From the NCBI RefSeq assembly GCF_003337425.1, contig NZ_QPJU01000007.1, positions 84,746 to 148,745 on the forward strand: 64,000 bases of DNA, in the 5' to 3' direction. Of this stretch, positions 8,991 through 18,486 are shown piece after piece. Each line of letters starts with the position of its first letter. The stretch's first letter is position 1. The position numbers and the translations under genes are program-made. Source of the DNA: Extensimonas vulgaris (GTDB lineage Bacteria > Pseudomonadota > Gammaproteobacteria > Burkholderiales > Burkholderiaceae_C). Below the pieces are notes generated by a model. That model had not been told where the DNA came from. It was given only the letters and a program-made list of their open reading frames with translations, and made no database searches.

Positions 8991-11702
8991 ATGACTGAAC
9001 CCGCCGCTTTTCAGCCCGCATCCACCACCGACCCCGACCCGCAGGAAACGCGCGAGTGGATGGACGCGCTTTCTGCCGTGATCGAACGCGAAGGCCCCGA
9101 GCGCGCGCACGCCCTGCTCGAACAATTGCTCGAGCACGCCCGCCAAAACAGCATCGACCTGCCGTTTTCGGCCACCACGGGCTACGTGAACACGATCGAG
9201 CCCGCGCAAGAGGCCCGCTGCCCCGGCAACATGGAGATCGAAAAGCGCCTGCGCGGGTACATGCGCTGGAACGCGATGGCCATGGTGGTCAAGGCCAATC
9301 GCCTGCATCCCAACGATGGCGGCGAACTCGGCGGACATATCGGCTCTTTTGCCTCGCTCGCGACGCTGCTGGGCACGGGTTTCGACCATTTCTGGCACGC
9401 GCCGAGCGCCCAGCACGGCGGTGACTGCATCTACATCCAAGGCCACAGCTCGCCCGGCATCTACGCGCGCGCCTACCTCGAGGGCCGCATCAGCGAGGAG
9501 CAGCTGCTCAACTTCCGCCAGGAAGTCGGCGGCAGGGGCTTGTCGAGCTATCCGCACCCCAAGCTCATGCCCGAGTTCTGGCAGTTTCCCACCGTGTCCA
9601 TGGGTCTGGGCCCGATCATGGCGATCTACCAGGCGCGTTTTCTCAAATACCTGCACGCGCGCGGCATTGCCGACACGTCCGGGCGCAAGGTCTGGGTGTT
9701 CTGCGGCGACGGCGAGATGGACGAGCCCGAGTCGCTGGGCGCGATCGGTCTCGCGGCGCGCGAGAAACTCGACAACCTGATTTTCGTCATCAACTGCAAC
9801 CTGCAGCGCCTCGACGGGCCCGTGCGCGGCAACGGCAAGATCATCCAGGAGCTCGAGGGCGAATTCCGCGGCTCGGGCTGGAACGTCATCAAGCTGCTGT
9901 GGGGCCGCGATTGGGACGACCTGCTCGCGCGCGACAAGGACGGCGCGCTGCGCAAGATCATGATGGAGTGCAACGATGGCGACTACCAGGCTTTCAAAGC
10001 CTTCGATGGGGCCTACGTGCGCAAGCACTTTTTTGGCCGCGACCCGCGCACGCTGGCGCTGGTCGAGCACATGAGCGACGACGAAATCTGGAACCTGCGC
10101 CGCGGCGGGCACGACCCGCAAAAGGTCTATGCCGCGTACCACGCCGCCTACCACCACGAGGGCCAGCCCACGGTGATACTCGCCAAGACCATCAAGGGCT
10201 ACGGCATGGGCAAGATCGGCGAGGGCAAGAACACCGTGCACCAGACCAAAAAGCTCAGCGACGAGGAGGTGCGCGCGTTTCGCGACCGCTTCGACATTCC
10301 CATCCCCGACAGCCAGATCCCGGAGCTGCCTTTTTACAAGCCCGCCGAGGGCACGCCCGAGATGAAGTACCTGCAGGCGCGCCGCGAGGCGCTGGGCGGC
10401 TACCTGCCCCAGCGGCGCACACGCGCCGACGAGCAGTTCACCGTGCCCGCGCTCGAAACCTTCAAGGCCATCCTCGAGCCCACGGCCGAGGGGCGTGAGA
10501 TTTCGACCACGCAGGCGTACGTGCGCTTTCTCACGCAGCTCTTGCGCGACCAGGCGCTGGGGCCGCGCGTGGTGCCCATCCTCGTCGATGAGGCGCGCAC
10601 CTTCGGCATGGAAGGGCTGTTCCGCCAGATCGGCATCTACAACCCCGCGGGCCAGCAATACACGCCGGTGGACAAAGACCAAGTGATGTATTACCGCGAG
10701 GACGCCAAGGGCCAGATCCTGCAAGAGGGCATCAACGAGGCCGGCGGCATGAGCAGCTGGATCGCCGCGGCCACGAGCTACAGCACGAACAACCGGATCA
10801 TGATCCCGTTTTACGTGTTCTATTCGATGTTCGGCTTCCAGCGCGTGGGCGACCTGGCCTGGGCTGCGGGCGACATACAGGCGCGCGGCTTCCTGCTGGG
10901 CGGCACTTCGGGGCGCACCACGCTCAACGGCGAGGGCCTGCAGCACCAGGACGGCCACAGCCACATCCTCGCGGGCAACATCCCCAACTGCGTGAGCTAC
11001 GACCCGAGCTTTGCGCACGAGGTCGCGGTGATCATGCAGCACGGCTTGAAGCGCATGGTCGAGCGCCAGGAGAACGTGTTTTACTACCTCACCCTGCTGA
11101 ACGAAAACTACGCCATGCCCGGCCTCACGCCCGGCACCGAGGAGCAGATCATCCAGGGCATGTACCTGTTCAAGCCCGCCGCAACAGCCGACGCGCAGGC
11201 GCCGCGCGTGCAGTTGCTGGGCTCGGGCTCGATCCTGCGCGAGAGCCTCGCGGCGCAAGAGCTGCTCGCGCAGGACTGGGGCGTGGCCGCCGACGTCTGG
11301 AGCTGCCCGAGCTTCAACGAGCTCGCGCGCGAAGGCCGCGACGCCGAGCGCTGGAACCTGCTGCACCCCACCGAGGCGCCGCGCGTGCCCTTCGTGACGC
11401 GCCAGCTCGCAGGCCACGCCGGCCCCGTCGTGGCCTCGACCGACTACGTCAAGGCCTACGCCGAGCAGATCCGCCCCTTCATCCCCGCGGGGCGCAGCTA
11501 CCACGTGCTGGGCACGGATGGCTTTGGCCGCAGCGACTTCCGCTTTCGCCTGCGCGAACACTTCGAGATCGACCGCCACTACATCACGCTCGCCGCCCTC
11601 ACGGGCCTGGCCGAGCAAGGCCAGCTGGCGCGCGAGCGCCTGGCGCAGGCGATCGCCCAATACGGCATACGCACCGAAAAACCCAACCCGCTCTACGCCT
11701 GA
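8991..11702 (+). CDS. aceE: Pyruvate dehydrogenase E1 component, homodimeric type
   Basis: About 903 aa. Thiamine-diphosphate-dependent decarboxylation of pyruvate and transfer of the acetyl group to E2 lipoyl groups; cytosolic complex. Family features include GGELGGHIGSFAS near residue 107, the ThDP/Mg motif beginning GDGEMDEPES and ending near NCN, and the C-terminal transketolase-like domain. The start ATG at 8991 follows GAAGGAG with 7-base spacing. First gene of aceE-aceF-lpdA. Divergent from the two-component pair, a likely regulator by position only. Confidence 0.98.
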   Translation: MTEPAAFQPASTTDPDPQETREWMDALSAVIEREGPERAHALLEQLLEHARQNSIDLPFSATTGYVNTIEPAQEARCPGNMEIEKRLRGYMRWNAMAMVVKANRLHPNDGGELGGHIGSFASLATLLGTGFDHFWHAPSAQHGGDCIYIQGHSSPGIYARAYLEGRISEEQLLNFRQEVGGRGLSSYPHPKLMPEFWQFPTVSMGLGPIMAIYQARFLKYLHARGIADTSGRKVWVFCGDGEMDEPESLGAIGLAAREKLDNLIFVINCNLQRLDGPVRGNGKIIQELEGEFRGSGWNVIKLLWGRDWDDLLARDKDGALRKIMMECNDGDYQAFKAFDGAYVRKHFFGRDPRTLALVEHMSDDEIWNLRRGGHDPQKVYAAYHAAYHHEGQPTVILAKTIKGYGMGKIGEGKNTVHQTKKLSDEEVRAFRDRFDIPIPDSQIPELPFYKPAEGTPEMKYLQARREALGGYLPQRRTRADEQFTVPALETFKAILEPTAEGREISTTQAYVRFLTQLLRDQALGPRVVPILVDEARTFGMEGLFRQIGIYNPAGQQYTPVDKDQVMYYREDAKGQILQEGINEAGGMSSWIAAATSYSTNNRIMIPFYVFYSMFGFQRVGDLAWAAGDIQARGFLLGGTSGRTTLNGEGLQHQDGHSHILAGNIPNCVSYDPSFAHEVAVIMQHGLKRMVERQENVFYYLTLLNENYAMPGLTPGTEEQIIQGMYLFKPAATADAQAPRVQLLGSGSILRESLAAQELLAQDWGVAADVWSCPSFNELAREGRDAERWNLLHPTEAPRVPFVTRQLAGHAGPVVASTDYVKAYAEQIRPFIPAGRSYHVLGTDGFGRSDFRFRLREHFEIDRHYITLAALTGLAEQGQLARERLAQAIAQYGIRTEKPNPLYA

Positions 11703-11741
11703 GGCGGGCGCCTGGCATTGCAGGAATCGCTGGAGAACAAC

Positions 11742-13160
11742 ATGGCCATCCAAGAAATCAAGGTGCCCGACATCGGTAACTTCGATGAAGTCACGGTGAT
11801 CGAAATCCTCGTCAAGCCGGGCGACACGGTGCAAAAAGAGCAATCGCTGGTCACCGTGGAGTCCGACAAAGCCTCGATGGAAATCCCCTCGAGCCACGCA
11901 GGCGTGGTGCAGGAGCTGCGCGTGAAGCTCGGCGACAAGGTGCACGAAGGCTCGGTGCTGCTCACGCTCGATGTGGCCAAGGCACAACAAGCATCGGCGC
12001 AAAATTCTGAGCCAAATCAGCCACCAGCCCAGGTACAGCAAGCGCAAGCAGCTCCCAAAGCAGAAGCAATCGAGCAGGCGGCTCCCGCGGTGGCTGCGTC
12101 CATGGCGCCGCCCGCACCGACGCCCGCATCTGCGGCACCGGCCGCCGTTGCGCCCGCCGCCGCCAGCCTGCAAACTCCGCACCAGCCCGACCGCAGCGCG
12201 CAGCTCGTGCACCTGCCGCACGCCTCGCCTGCGGTGCGCAGGTTCGCGCGCGAGCTCGGCGTGCCGCTCGAAGAAGTGCAGGGCACGGGGCCCAAAGGGC
12301 GCATCACGATCGCCGACGTGCAGGCCTTCACGCAGGCCGTGATGCGCGGCACGCTGCAAACGCGCGCTGCCGCGGCCCAGCGCGCAACGGCCGCAGGTGC
12401 CGGCGCCGGCGCACCGGGCGGCGCGGGCCTGAACCTGCTGCCTTGGCCGCAGGTCGATTTCGCCAAGTTCGGGCCCATCGAACGCAAGGACTTGTCGCGC
12501 ATCCAGAAAATCAGCGGCGCCAATCTGCACCGCAACTGGGTGATGATCCCGCATGTCACCAACCACGACGACGCCGACGTCACCGACCTCGAAGCCTTGC
12601 GCCAGCAGCTCAACGAGGAGCAGGCCAAGGCCGGCATCAAGGTCACGCTGCTCGCGTTCATGATCAAGGCCGCCGTCGCGGCGCTGCGCAAATTTCCGCA
12701 GTTCAACGCCTCGCTCGACGGCGAGCAGCTCGTGCTCAAAAAATACTTCCACATCGGCTTTGCCGCCGACACGCCCAATGGCCTCGTCGTGCCCGTGGTG
12801 CGCGACGCCGACCAAAAAGGCATCCTCGAGATCGCGCAGGAAACCGCAGCGCTGAGCCAAAAGGCGCGCGAGGGCAAGCTCACGCCGGCCGACATGACGG
12901 GCGGCTGCTTTTCGATCTCGTCGCTCGGCGGCATCGGCGGGCGCTACTTCACGCCCATCATCAACGCGCCCGAGGTGGCCATCCTGGGCGTGTGCAAGAG
13001 CCACACCGAGCCGCAGTGGGACGGCCAGCAATTCGTGCCGCGCCTGATGCTGCCGCTGTCGCTGTCGTGGGATCACCGCGTGATCGACGGCGCCGCGGCG
13101 GCGCGTTTTCTCGTCTATTTCACCGGCCTGCTCGCGGACTTCCGCCGCGTGAGCTTGTAA
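11742..13160 (+). CDS. aceF: Pyruvate dehydrogenase E2, dihydrolipoamide acetyltransferase
   Basis: About 472 aa. Transfers acetyl from lipoyl to CoA and forms the core of the complex. One lipoyl domain (about 1-80) with the lipoylated lysine in ESDKASMEIPSS, a long Ala/Pro/Gln linker, the E1/E3 peripheral-subunit-binding domain (about 160-200; SPAVRRFARELGV) and the catalytic domain ending with SLSWDHRVIDGAAAARF, which holds the catalytic His and Asp. E. coli has three lipoyl domains; a single one is usual here, the second being on E3. The linker contains a REP-like repeat in frame. ATG at 11742 follows CTGGAGAAC. Confidence 0.97.
   Translation: MAIQEIKVPDIGNFDEVTVIEILVKPGDTVQKEQSLVTVESDKASMEIPSSHAGVVQELRVKLGDKVHEGSVLLTLDVAKAQQASAQNSEPNQPPAQVQQAQAAPKAEAIEQAAPAVAASMAPPAPTPASAAPAAVAPAAASLQTPHQPDRSAQLVHLPHASPAVRRFARELGVPLEEVQGTGPKGRITIADVQAFTQAVMRGTLQTRAAAAQRATAAGAGAGAPGGAGLNLLPWPQVDFAKFGPIERKDLSRIQKISGANLHRNWVMIPHVTNHDDADVTDLEALRQQLNEEQAKAGIKVTLLAFMIKAAVAALRKFPQFNASLDGEQLVLKKYFHIGFAADTPNGLVVPVVRDADQKGILEIAQETAALSQKAREGKLTPADMTGGCFSISSLGGIGGRYFTPIINAPEVAILGVCKSHTEPQWDGQQFVPRLMLPLSLSWDHRVIDGAAAARFLVYFTGLLADFRRVSL
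12000..12053. repeat. REP-like repeat inside the aceF linker
   Basis: Begins CAAAATTCTGAGCC and ends AGGTACAG then CAAGCGCAAGCAGCT (12039-12053). The last 15-mer occurs exactly in lpdA and mutL, each time read in frame as Gln-Ala-Gln-Ala-Ala. AGGTACAGCAAGCGC is also shared with the copy in the methylmalonyl-CoA mutase gene. Confidence 0.75.
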
Positions 13161-13181
13161 GCAATCCTGGAGAAGCAAACC

Positions 13182-15104
13182 ATGGCCCTCATGGACATCA
13201 AGGTGCCCGACATCGGCGACTTCCCTGAAGTCACCGTGATCGAAGTGCTGGTCAAGCCCGGCGACAGCATCCGCGCAGAGCAAAGCCTGGTCACGGTGGA
13301 ATCCGACAAGGCGTCGATGGAAATCCCCTCCAGCCACGCCGGCGTGGTCAAGGAGCTGCACGTCAAGCTCGGCGACAAGGTGCACCAAGGCAGCGTGCTG
13401 CTCACGCTCGAAACGGCGGACGCCGCTGCTGCACCTGCTGCTCCTTCTGCACCTGCTGCGGCAAACCCTGCCGCTCCTGATTCGGAAGCTGCTGGCGCTG
13501 TCGATTCAAGCACTTCAAGCAAAAATATCTCTGAAAATGAGGCCCTTCAAGCGCAAGCAGCTCCTGCAAGCGTAGCGCCTGTGAGCGCCACAGCAGAGGC
13601 CCCGGCCGACCTCGAATGCGACCTGCTCGTGCTCGGCGGCGGGCCGGGCGGCTACAGCGCAGCCTTTCGCGCGGCCGACCTGGGGCTGCGCGTGGTGCTC
13701 GTCGAGCGCTACGCCGAGCTCGGCGGCGTGTGCCTCAACGTGGGCTGCATTCCCTCGAAAGCCTTGCTGCACGTGGCCGCGGTGATCGACGAGGCGCGCC
13801 ACCTGGCGGGCGCCGGCGTGTCTTTCGGCGCGCCGCAGATCGACCTTGAGCAACTGCGTGCGCACAAGGCCAAGGTCGTGGGCCGGCTCACGGGCGGCCT
13901 CGCCGCGATGGCCAAGATGCGCAAGGTGCAAGTCGTGCGCGGCTATGGCAGCTTTGCGAGCGCGCACCGCGTCGTGGTCGAAGAAACCGGCGGCCCCGCG
14001 CAAGAAAAAACCGGCAAGCGCAGCACCATCGCCTTCCAGCGCGCGATCATCGCCGCGGGCAGCCAGGCCGTGCGCCTGCCGTTTCTGCCCGACGACGCGC
14101 GCATCATCGACAGCACGGGCGCGCTCGCGCTGCCGTCCATCCCGCAGCGCATGCTGATCGTCGGCGGCGGCATCATCGGGCTGGAGATGGCCACCGTGTA
14201 TTCGACGCTGGGCGCGCGCATCGACGTGGTCGAGATGACCGGCGAGCTCATGCCCGGCGCCGACCGCGACCTCGTCAAGGTCTGGCAAAAAATCAACGCC
14301 GGGCGCTTCGACCGCATCCTGCTGAACACCCGCGTCACCGGCGCACGCGCCACGCCCGAGGGCGTACAGGTGCAGTTCGCCCCGGTGCAGGAAGGTGCTA
14401 CGGCCGATGCGGCAGCGCCCGAGCCGCAAACCTACGACCTCGTGCTGCAAGCCGTGGGCCGCAGCCCCAACGGGCGCAAGATCGGCGCCGAAGCGGCCGA
14501 CGTGCACGTCGATGCGCGCGGCTTCATCCCGGTCGATATGCAGATGCGCAGCAACGTGCCGCACATCTTTGCGATCGGCGACATCGTCGGCCAGCCCATG
14601 CTCGCGCACAAGGCCGTGCACGAAGGCCATGTCGCGGCTGAAGTGATCGCGGGCGAGCTGCAGGGCAAGGCCGAGCTCGCGCGCGCCGCGTTCGAGGCGC
14701 GCGTGATCCCCAGCGTGGCCTACACCGACCCCGAAATCGCCTGGGTCGGCCTGACCGAAGCGCAGGCCAAGGCGCAGGGCATCGCCGTGCGCAAGGGGCT
14801 GTTCCCCTGGAGCGCCTCGGGCCGCGCCATCGCGAACGGCCGCGACGAAGGCTTCACCAAGCTGTTGTTCGACGCCAGCGCCGATGCCAGCGCCCCCGGC
14901 CACGGCCGCATCCTCGGCGGCGGCATCGTCGGCCCGCATGCGGGCGACCTGATCGGCGAAGTGGCGCTCGCGATCGAAATGGGCGCCGACGCGCTCGACA
15001 TAGGCCAGACCGTGCACCCGCACCCCACGCTGGGCGAAAGCATAGGCCTGGCCGCCGAAGCCGCGCTGGGCCATTGCACCGACCTGCCGCCCTTGCGGCG
15101 CTGA
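13182..15104 (+). CDS. lpdA: Dihydrolipoamide dehydrogenase with N-terminal lipoyl domain (PDH E3)
   Basis: About 640 aa, some 160 more than plain E3 because a lipoyl domain (about 1-80; ESDKASMEIPSS, nearly identical to that of aceF) is fused in front. A low-complexity linker (about 80-142) leads to the flavoprotein: FAD motif LGGGPGGYSAAF, redox disulfide GGVCLNVGCIPSKAL, NAD motif VGGGIIGLEMA and C-terminal His-Glu dyad region HPHPTLGE. It reoxidises dihydrolipoyl groups with NAD. It starts 21 bases after aceF. The lipoyl-E3 architecture is known in Burkholderiales and Neisseria. The linker contains a REP-like repeat. Confidence 0.97.
   Translation: MALMDIKVPDIGDFPEVTVIEVLVKPGDSIRAEQSLVTVESDKASMEIPSSHAGVVKELHVKLGDKVHQGSVLLTLETADAAAAPAAPSAPAAANPAAPDSEAAGAVDSSTSSKNISENEALQAQAAPASVAPVSATAEAPADLECDLLVLGGGPGGYSAAFRAADLGLRVVLVERYAELGGVCLNVGCIPSKALLHVAAVIDEARHLAGAGVSFGAPQIDLEQLRAHKAKVVGRLTGGLAAMAKMRKVQVVRGYGSFASAHRVVVEETGGPAQEKTGKRSTIAFQRAIIAAGSQAVRLPFLPDDARIIDSTGALALPSIPQRMLIVGGGIIGLEMATVYSTLGARIDVVEMTGELMPGADRDLVKVWQKINAGRFDRILLNTRVTGARATPEGVQVQFAPVQEGATADAAAPEPQTYDLVLQAVGRSPNGRKIGAEAADVHVDARGFIPVDMQMRSNVPHIFAIGDIVGQPMLAHKAVHEGHVAAEVIAGELQGKAELARAAFEARVIPSVAYTDPEIAWVGLTEAQAKAQGIAVRKGLFPWSASGRAIANGRDEGFTKLLFDASADASAPGHGRILGGGIVGPHAGDLIGEVALAIEMGADALDIGQTVHPHPTLGESIGLAAEAALGHCTDLPPLRR
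13519..13562. repeat. REP-like repeat inside the lpdA linker
   Basis: AGCAAAAATATCTCTG at the left, then GAGGCCCTT and CAAGCGCAAGCAGCT (13548-13562), the same 15-mer as in aceF and mutL and in the same reading frame. It is AT-richer than its surroundings and sits in a tolerant inter-domain linker. Confidence 0.72.
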
Positions 15105-15108
15105 CAAG

Positions 15109-16902
15109 TCACAAGCTCCAGCGGTAACGCGCGGCTTCGTGCAGCGTCCAGCCGCCGTCGCCGGTGAGCTCCAGCACCCAGGCGTGGTGCTGGAGCAGCG
15201 CAGGGTGGTGGCTCACGCTCACGGGCGTGATTGACAGGCCGTGCAGCTGCCCGTAGAGCTGCGCCTCGTTGCCCGTGTCCAGTGCGCTCGTGGCCTCGTC
15301 GAGCAGCAGATAGCGCGGCTTGGCAAGCAGCGCGCGCGCAAAGGCCAGCCGCTGCTGCTCGCCCACGGACAGCACCTTGGCCCAGTCCTGGCGCGCCTGC
15401 AGGCTGCCGAAGCGCACGGCCAGCGTGGGCAGGTTGACGCGCTCGAGCCACTGCAGCAGTTCCTCGTCCGAAACTTCGTGCCCGGTTTGCGGGTACGTGA
15501 GCTGGCAGCGCAGATCACCGAGCGGCAGATAGGGCTGCTGCGGCAGAAACATCATGTCCAGCCCCGCGGGGCGTATCACCTCGCCCGAGCCCGCATTCCA
15601 CAGCCCGGCCATCGCGCGCAGCAGCGAGCTTTTGCCCGCGCCGCTCGCGCCCACGATGTGCAGCCCTTCGCCGGGCTGCACGCTCAGGCTCAGCTCGCGG
15701 ATCAGCAGGCGCTCGCGGTGGGGCGTGAGCAGCGTCAGGCGCTCCAGCGCCAGCTCGAAGCCGGGCATGGTGCGGATCTGCGGCACGGGCTCGGGCGCAG
15801 GCTCGCCCTGCGGCGTTTGGCCGTCGAGCGCTTCGGAAAAAGCGTGCAGCCGCTCCACGCCCGCGGAAAAGCGGCTCAGTCCCTCGAAGTGTTCGACGAT
15901 CACCGTGAGCGCGCTCAGGATGGCGGTGAACGCGCCCGTCGCCTGGATCGCGCGGCCGACCTCCAGGTCGCCCGAAAGCACGTCGCCCGCGATGATCACC
16001 GTGGGCAGCAAGGCCATCAAAAAACTGTGTGCATACTGAAACAGGTTGAGCTTGAACTGCGCGCGCAGCACCCGCTGGAAATTGGCATACACCGTCTGGA
16101 ACACACGCTGCATCATTGCCATTTCGCGTGCTTCGCCATGCAAGAAGGCGATGGGCTCGGCATGCTCGCGCACGCGCACGAGGCTGAAGCGGAAATCGGC
16201 CTCGCGCTGCAACTGGCGAAAATTCAGCGCGATGAGCTGCCGCCCGAACACCGTGCCCGTGAACCAGGTGCTCACGACGGCATAAGCGAGCAAAAAATAC
16301 ACCAGCGCGTGCGAAATCGACCACAGCACGCCCGCAAACGCGATGAGCTCGATGACCGAGCCCAGCACGATCATCGAAAAATAGAGCGACTGCTGGGTGA
16401 AGCTGTTGATGTCGTCGGCAATGCGTTGGTCGGGGTTGTCTATGTCCTCGGCCATGCTCAGCCGGTAGTACGCGCGCCGGTGGAAGTAGCGCGCGAGAAA
16501 CTGCTCGGTCAGCCGGCGGCGCCAGCGCAGACCCAGCGTGTCGCGCACGAAGTAGTACAGCGCATACAGCGGCACCGCCGCCACGAGCAATGCGGTGTAG
16601 CGCCGAATCGAAGCCCAGAAGCGCGCACTGTCGCCCGCCGCCAGCGCCGAGGTGAATTCGCCGGTTTCCTGGTTGAACAGCACGTTGCAGGCGGTCTGCA
16701 CGAGCAGCAGCCCCACGAGCAAGGCGAGCAACCCGCCGGCGCGCCAGCGTTCCTGCGAGCGCCAGTAGGGCTTTGCAATCGCCGCAAAATGCCGCCACAG
16801 GCGCAGGTTGAAGCCCGGAGTGTCGGCGCCTGGCGGTGCCGTGCGGTCGTCGCCGTTACCGTCGATATTGCCGTCGTTGTTTTCTCTGGTGTCCTTGCGC
16901 AT
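15109..16902 (-). CDS. SbmA/YddA-type ABC transporter (fused permease and ATPase)
   Basis: About 597 aa. N-terminal SbmA/BacA-like membrane domain (about 40-340) with several hydrophobic segments and the family stretch RWRRRLTEQFLARYF, then a C-terminal ABC ATPase (about 395-590) with Walker A GASGAGKSSLL, signature LSVGEQQRLAFARAL and Walker B YLLLDEATSALD. This fused half-transporter type includes YddA and vitamin B12/peptide carriers; the substrate here is unknown. The ATG at 16902 is used; a GTG at 16917 would add five residues. It ends 5 bases from the convergent lpdA stop and is divergent from the CheX-like gene. Confidence 0.88.
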   Translation of the reverse strand: MRKDTRENNDGNIDGNGDDRTAPPGADTPGFNLRLWRHFAAIAKPYWRSQERWRAGGLLALLVGLLLVQTACNVLFNQETGEFTSALAAGDSARFWASIRRYTALLVAAVPLYALYYFVRDTLGLRWRRRLTEQFLARYFHRRAYYRLSMAEDIDNPDQRIADDINSFTQQSLYFSMIVLGSVIELIAFAGVLWSISHALVYFLLAYAVVSTWFTGTVFGRQLIALNFRQLQREADFRFSLVRVREHAEPIAFLHGEAREMAMMQRVFQTVYANFQRVLRAQFKLNLFQYAHSFLMALLPTVIIAGDVLSGDLEVGRAIQATGAFTAILSALTVIVEHFEGLSRFSAGVERLHAFSEALDGQTPQGEPAPEPVPQIRTMPGFELALERLTLLTPHRERLLIRELSLSVQPGEGLHIVGASGAGKSSLLRAMAGLWNAGSGEVIRPAGLDMMFLPQQPYLPLGDLRCQLTYPQTGHEVSDEELLQWLERVNLPTLAVRFGSLQARQDWAKVLSVGEQQRLAFARALLAKPRYLLLDEATSALDTGNEAQLYGQLHGLSITPVSVSHHPALLQHHAWVLELTGDGGWTLHEAARYRWSL

Positions 16903-17000
16903 GACCGTATTGGACACGAGCCATGACCAGGGGCTTCGTTTCAGCGCGGTCGAAAAAAAGGCACACTTGCGGGGTTCGTTACTTTTTTCTACACCTTTTC

Positions 17001-17705
17001 ATGAGCGCCATTGAAAACCCCGTCGTCTTCGGCACCGAAGACCTGCTGCTGAGCCTGTGCAATTCGGTCACCAAGGTGCTCAACCTGGCCACGCAGAGCA
17101 CCATCCATTATTCGGCCATGGTGCAGCGCATCAGCAAAACCTGCCTCAAGCCCGACATCGGCTGCTTCGTGCTGTTCGACGGCGGCTTTTCGGGCCTGGT
17201 GATCATCAACTTCTCGGCCCAGGCGGCGATGGAGCTCTACCAGAGCTACATGCTCAACATGGGCATGTCGCGCGACGATCTTGCAAGCTCCTACACCTCG
17301 GACGACGTCGCCAACGTCATGGGCGAGCTCATGAACCAGGTCGTGGGCGACTTCATCGGCAAGGTGCGGCGCGAGCTGCAGACCCACATCACGCAAAACC
17401 AGCCCAAGATGCTGGCGCTGAATAAACAAGTGGTATTGAGCGTGGACGCCAACCTCGACCAGCCCGAGGCGCGGCGCGTGACTTTCTACACCGGCGCGAA
17501 CCACATCTTCTACCTCGAACTCGCGGTTGACCGCACCGAATTCATCAAGCTCTACGACTTCGAACCCCAGGAAGTGCCCGACCCCGACGCGCTGATCGCG
17601 CAGGCGCACCTGGCATCCGCTGCACCGGCGGCCACGGCACCGGGCGCTGGCGCAGCCGCTGGGGCGAGTGATACCGAGGAACTGCTCAAGTCGCTGGGGA
17701 TGTGA
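17001..17705 (+). CDS. CheX-like (DUF3334-type) protein
   Basis: About 234 aa, soluble, no signal peptide. The central segment DDVANVMGELMNQVVGDFIGKV has the helix layout of CheC/CheX-type phosphatases (Glu-x-x-Asn with a small spacer), and the whole chain resembles the uncharacterised DUF3334 family. The last 40 residues form an Ala/Gly-rich linker and a short acidic tail, DTEELLKSLGM, resembling tails used for docking. Catalysis is not shown: the E-x-x-N pair is present but partners are unknown, since no chemotaxis genes are nearby. Monocistronic by appearance; ATG at 17001. Confidence 0.6.
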   Translation: MSAIENPVVFGTEDLLLSLCNSVTKVLNLATQSTIHYSAMVQRISKTCLKPDIGCFVLFDGGFSGLVIINFSAQAAMELYQSYMLNMGMSRDDLASSYTSDDVANVMGELMNQVVGDFIGKVRRELQTHITQNQPKMLALNKQVVLSVDANLDQPEARRVTFYTGANHIFYLELAVDRTEFIKLYDFEPQEVPDPDALIAQAHLASAAPAATAPGAGAAAGASDTEELLKSLGM

Positions 17706-17803
17706 GCGGGTGGTTGGGCGTAAATACGCGGCCGAAGAGGTACTCGGTTTTCGGTTGCGAGGGTTCACGAACCATCAGCCCCCTCGGCGCTCGCGTGCAA
17801 CGG

Positions 17804-18061
17804 TCATCCAGCAAGCGCTGTAAAAGACTCCACTGCTACGGGCTTGACGGCTTGCGGCTGCTTGCGATGCTGCAGGATCGCAGTGTGTTCGGCTGCGATC
17901 GCTTTCAAAACGGCGGCGTCAAAATACTGCTCGCCGCAGTAGTCGCATTCCAGGCAGGGCACTTCATCGACGATGAGCAATTCGTCGGCTTGCTGGTGGA
18001 TGTAGCGCGTTGTCTTGGTGGAAAGGTGTTTGTGGCCGCAGAAAGTGCAATGTTGGCTCAT
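17804..18061 (-). CDS. YgiT-type zinc-finger protein (antitoxin-like)
   Basis: About 85 aa. Two CxxC pairs (CTFCGHKH near the N-terminus and CDYCGEQYF in the middle) make a zinc ribbon like the N-terminal half of MqsA/YgiT. The C-terminal helix-turn-helix of full-length MqsA is absent. It follows the DUF4258 gene by 4 bases on the same strand, and such pairs are annotated as putative type II toxin-antitoxin modules. I infer the antitoxin role; zinc binding is strongly suggested by the cysteines. Locally lower GC than the neighbours. Confidence 0.75.
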   Translation of the reverse strand: MSQHCTFCGHKHLSTKTTRYIHQQADELLIVDEVPCLECDYCGEQYFDAAVLKAIAAEHTAILQHRKQPQAVKPVAVESFTALAG

Positions 18062-18065
18062 GGCT

Positions 18066-18371
18066 TCAGCCTCGCTCGTAAGGATTTTTGAATTTGGGCG
18101 GCGTCGGGATATAGACCGTCACGATGACCAGCCAGTCCTCCATCGCGGCACATACCGCGTGTATCGGTTTACCTGCATCCGTAAAACCCGCCAAGAGGCA
18201 GCTCTCGCCGCGGCCTGTATCGAGATAGTGTTCGATGATCCGGCCCGACGCCAGCGCTTGTTCCACTTCTGCGAGCGACAAGCCGTCGTTTTGGCGCTCG
18301 CGGTCGGCGTGGCGGGAATAGCGATAGTGGTCGGTTCTCGCGCACTGCTTGATCCAGTCTTCCGCGATCAT
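18066..18371 (-). CDS. DUF4258 small protein (putative toxin)
   Basis: About 101 aa. The Y-R-Y-S-x-H-A-D-R-E segment near residues 17-26 and the C-terminal VIVTVYIPTPPKF strand are typical of DUF4258, a RelE/BrnT-like fold family frequently paired with YgiT-type zinc-finger proteins. The start ATG at 18371 is set by GGAGG about 5 bases upstream; an earlier in-frame start at 18407 lacks one. Gene order is toxin first, antitoxin second, as in MqsRA. Toxicity is inferred from the family and context only. Confidence 0.72.
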   Translation of the reverse strand: MIAEDWIKQCARTDHYRYSRHADRERQNDGLSLAEVEQALASGRIIEHYLDTGRGESCLLAGFTDAGKPIHAVCAAMEDWLVIVTVYIPTPPKFKNPYERG

Positions 18372-18486
18372 GGCATGGCCTCCAGCAGCGGCGCGCCCCA
18401 GACGCAAGCGCTGAGGGGATCATCCCTGAGGTTAGATTGTGGCAGTGCCATAGCGGTGCTCCTATAGAGATCGCAATAGCGGGTCT

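Noticed and set aside
8904..13388. An open frame of about 1,490 codons on the minus strand, antisense to aceE, aceF and the lpdA start
   Set aside because: It is the complement of strongly biased GC-rich codons. The translation is rich in His, Arg, Ala and Gly without domains, no ribosome site is seen, and aceE/aceF on the other strand are certain.
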